Origin: Burkholderiaceae bacterium
Lineage (GTDB): Bacteria; Pseudomonadota; Gammaproteobacteria; Burkholderiales; Burkholderiaceae
Assembly (NCBI GenBank): GCA_017997515.1
Contig: JAGOEY010000053.1
Span: 1 to 6,019, forward strand
Reading direction: 5' to 3'
DNA length: 6,019 nucleotides
The notes under the pieces are model-generated. The model was given only the letters and a program-made list of their open reading frames with translations, was not told the DNA's origin and did not search any database. Positions within the stretch are counted from its first letter, which is position 1. Each line of letters begins with the position of its first letter. Both the position numbers and the translations under genes were made by a program. Below, piece after piece: positions 4,876 to 6,019 of this stretch.

Positions 4876-5442
4876 ATGGAAGCTTTCCTCGTCTCCACAG
4901 GCATCGTCGCCCTCGCTGAAATGGGTGACAAGACCCAATTGCTGGCACTTGTACTTGCTGCCCGCTTTCGCAAACCCTGGCCCATTGTTCTGGGCATCCT
5001 CACCGCCACACTGGTCAACCACGCACTCGCGGGTGTTGTGGGTGCCTGGGTGACCACGCAACTCGGCCCTGATGTGTTGCGCTGGGTGTTGGGTGTGTCC
5101 TTCATCGCCATGGCGGTCTGGATGCTGGTACCCGACAAGCTGGATGGCGATATCGAGCAGTCCCCGCGCGCAGGGGTGTTCGTGACCACGGTGGTCGCGT
5201 TCTTCTTGGCCGAGATGGGCGACAAGACGCAGATCGCCACAGTGATGCTCGCCGCGCGTTACCCTGAATACCTGCTGTGGGTGGTGGCGGGCACCACCTT
5301 CGGCATGATGCTGGCCAATGCGCCCGTGGTCTGGCTGGGTGAACGTATCACGCGGCGTGTGCCGATCCGCACGGTGCACCTGGTGTCCGCAGTCATCTTT
5401 GCGGTGCTGGGCGTCGTGGCTTTGACGGGCTGGGGCAGTTGA
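4876..5442 (+). CDS. TMEM165/GDT1 (UPF0016) family manganese exporter
   Basis: A six-helix inner-membrane transporter of 188 residues, built from two inverted repeats of three helices. Each repeat begins with the family signature: EMGDKTQ at residues 15-21 and again at 113-119, whose acidic residues form the cation site. Membrane segments lie at about 4-28, 35-60, 67-86, 99-124, 132-156 and 166-186, with a short charged loop (about 87-98) between the halves. Relatives (Vibrio MneA, cyanobacterial Mnx, yeast Gdt1) move Mn2+, and some also Ca2+, out of the cytoplasm. The manganese riboswitch directly upstream makes Mn2+ export the best reading. ATG 4876 was chosen because family members start just before the first motif; an in-frame GTG at 4864 would add MNRI, and longer starts run through the riboswitch. 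Its stop codon overlaps the metX promoter. Confidence 0.92.
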   Translation: MEAFLVSTGIVALAEMGDKTQLLALVLAARFRKPWPIVLGILTATLVNHALAGVVGAWVTTQLGPDVLRWVLGVSFIAMAVWMLVPDKLDGDIEQSPRAGVFVTTVVAFFLAEMGDKTQIATVMLAARYPEYLLWVVAGTTFGMMLANAPVVWLGERITRRVPIRTVHLVSAVIFAVLGVVALTGWGS

Positions 5443-5448
5443 TATACT
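5422..5448 (+). promoter_or_regulatory. Promoter of the SAM-II/metX transcript
   Basis: TTGACG (5422-5427) is followed after 15 bases by TATACT (5443-5448), with TG at 5440-5441 making an extended -10 (TGATATACT). The extended element can make up for the short spacer. Transcription would begin near 5455, at the first bases of the riboswitch. The promoter lies within the 3' end of the exporter gene and includes its stop codon. Confidence 0.62.
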
Positions 5449-5454
5449 GATTCC

Positions 5455-5504
5455 ACGCGCCGATTTGCTCCAGCTTGCGGGCGCTTAATAAATACTGCTA
5501 AAGA
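5455..5504 (+). promoter_or_regulatory. SAM-II (SAM-alpha) riboswitch aptamer
   Basis: The conserved SAM-II blocks appear in order at the right spacing: CGCGCCGATTT (5456-5466), TTGC (5475-5478), GGCGC (5480-5484), AATAAAT (5487-5493) and GCTAAAG (5497-5503). Helix P1 forms between GCGCC (5457-5461) and GGCGC (5480-5484). The second, pseudoknotted helix pairs the loop with the 3' segment; I did not resolve its exact pairs. The class binds S-adenosylmethionine and represses methionine genes in alpha- and some betaproteobacteria, which fits metX directly downstream. Confidence 0.88.
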
Positions 5505-5522
5505 CCGACCGATGTACATCCG

Positions 5523-5557
5523 ACCCGGCCTTGTTCTTTAGCGACGCCGGGTTTTTT
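5523..5557 (+). terminator. Intrinsic terminator of the SAM-II riboswitch
   Basis: ACCCGGC (5523-5529) pairs with GCCGGGT (5546-5552) across a 16-nt loop, followed by six Ts (5552-5557). The loop carries TCTTTAGC (5535-5542), an exact complement of GCTAAAGA (5497-5504) in the aptamer's 3' end, giving a possible antiterminator pairing. The T run ends one base before the metX ATG. Confidence 0.82.
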
Positions 5558-5558
5558 C

Positions 5559-6019
5559 ATGTCCATGATCGCCACACCTCAGTCCATGCATTTCGCCGCC
5601 CCTCTGCCCCTGCAGAGTGGGGCGTCGCTGCGTGACTACACCTTGGCCTACGAGACCTACGGCACGCTGAATGCCGACCGCTCCAACGCCGTACTGATCT
5701 GCCACGCACTCAACGCATCCCACCATGTGGCCGGTGTGTACGCAGGCCAGCCCAAAAGTGAAGGCTGGTGGGACAACATGATCGGCCCCGGCAAACCGGT
5801 GGACACCAACCGCTTCTTCGTGATCGGGGTGAACAACCTCGGCTCCTGCTTCGGCTCCACCGGCCCGATGCACACCAACCCGGACACCGGGCGCATCTAC
5901 GGTGCCGACTTCCCCGTGGTCACGGTGGAGGACTGGGTGAACGCCCAGGCCCGCCTGCTCGACGCACTCGGCATCCAGTCCCTGGCCGCCGTGATGGGCG
6001 GCAGCCTGGGTGGTATGCA
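5559..6019 (+). CDS. metX: Homoserine O-acyltransferase MetX, 5' part, cut by window end
   Basis: Activates homoserine with an acyl group from acetyl- or succinyl-CoA, committing it to methionine synthesis in the cytoplasm. The 153 visible residues are the N-terminal part of the alpha/beta-hydrolase fold. [22 protein letters not shown] (oxyanion-hole region), [33 protein letters not shown] and the nucleophile elbow MGGSLGGM with Ser149 are all family-typical. The catalytic Asp and His lie beyond the window. Many betaproteobacterial MetX enzymes are succinyl- rather than acetyltransferases; the visible part does not settle this. ATG 5559 gives [11 protein letters not shown] 5565 and ATG 5586 are in-frame alternatives. 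None has a recognisable Shine-Dalgarno, because the terminator T run abuts the first ATG. Controlled by the SAM-II element upstream. Confidence 0.94.
   Translation, partial: MSMIATPQSMHFAAPLPLQSGASLRDYTLAYETYGTLNADRSNAVLICHALNASHHVAGVYAGQPKSEGWWDNMIGPGKPVDTNRFFVIGVNNLGSCFGSTGPMHTNPDTGRIYGADFPVVTVEDWVNAQARLLDALGIQSLAAVMGGSLGGM

Noticed and set aside
5475..5490. TTGCGGGCGCTTAATAA as another copy of the Comamonadaceae dispersed repeat
   Set aside because: The resemblance is superficial; all SAM-II blocks are present in order around it and metX follows.

Overview
The window looks like a chromosomal segment of a betaproteobacterium, most likely Burkholderiales/Comamonadaceae (Rhodoferax-like). 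This rests on the high GC content, the kdsD-kdsC-lptC order, the style of the proteins, a MetX-type first enzyme of methionine synthesis, and a copy of what looks like the dispersed repeat common in Comamonadaceae. Nothing in it looks mobile or phage-derived.

Layout. (1) Positions 18-3088, + strand: a tightly packed envelope operon, kdsD (arabinose-5-phosphate isomerase), kdsC (KDO-8-phosphate phosphatase) and lptC (LPS export), followed by a short-chain dehydrogenase/reductase in the place where lptA-lptB are often found. (2) Positions 3135-4503, - strand: two tandem paralogous single-RRM, glycine-rich RNA-binding proteins. Each has its own terminator and its own leader of about 115-125 nt. 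The two leaders share short sequence boxes, and each can pair its Shine-Dalgarno sequence with an upstream GGACTCC. (3) Positions 4591-5442, + strand: a promoter, a yybP-ykoY-type (manganese) riboswitch and a six-helix TMEM165/GDT1-family (UPF0016) manganese exporter. (4) Positions 5422-6019, + strand: an extended -10 promoter overlapping the exporter's stop codon, a SAM-II riboswitch, an intrinsic terminator and the 5' part of metX, cut by the window end.

How it works together. kdsD and kdsC supply the first and a later step of KDO synthesis, and lptC builds part of the bridge that carries the finished LPS outward. The exporter should be switched on by Mn2+ through its riboswitch, and metX switched off by S-adenosylmethionine through SAM-II. 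Half of the window is therefore controlled by RNA leaders: two recognisable riboswitches, and two leaders in front of the RRM genes that I do not recognise. The RRM leaders are the most interesting part. Two paralogous genes keep the same boxes (TTCGCGTC, GTTTGTTGATTGC, GGACTCC/ATCGC, AGGAGTCC) while the surrounding sequence has diverged, which suggests a shared translational switch, perhaps cold-responsive or autoregulatory.
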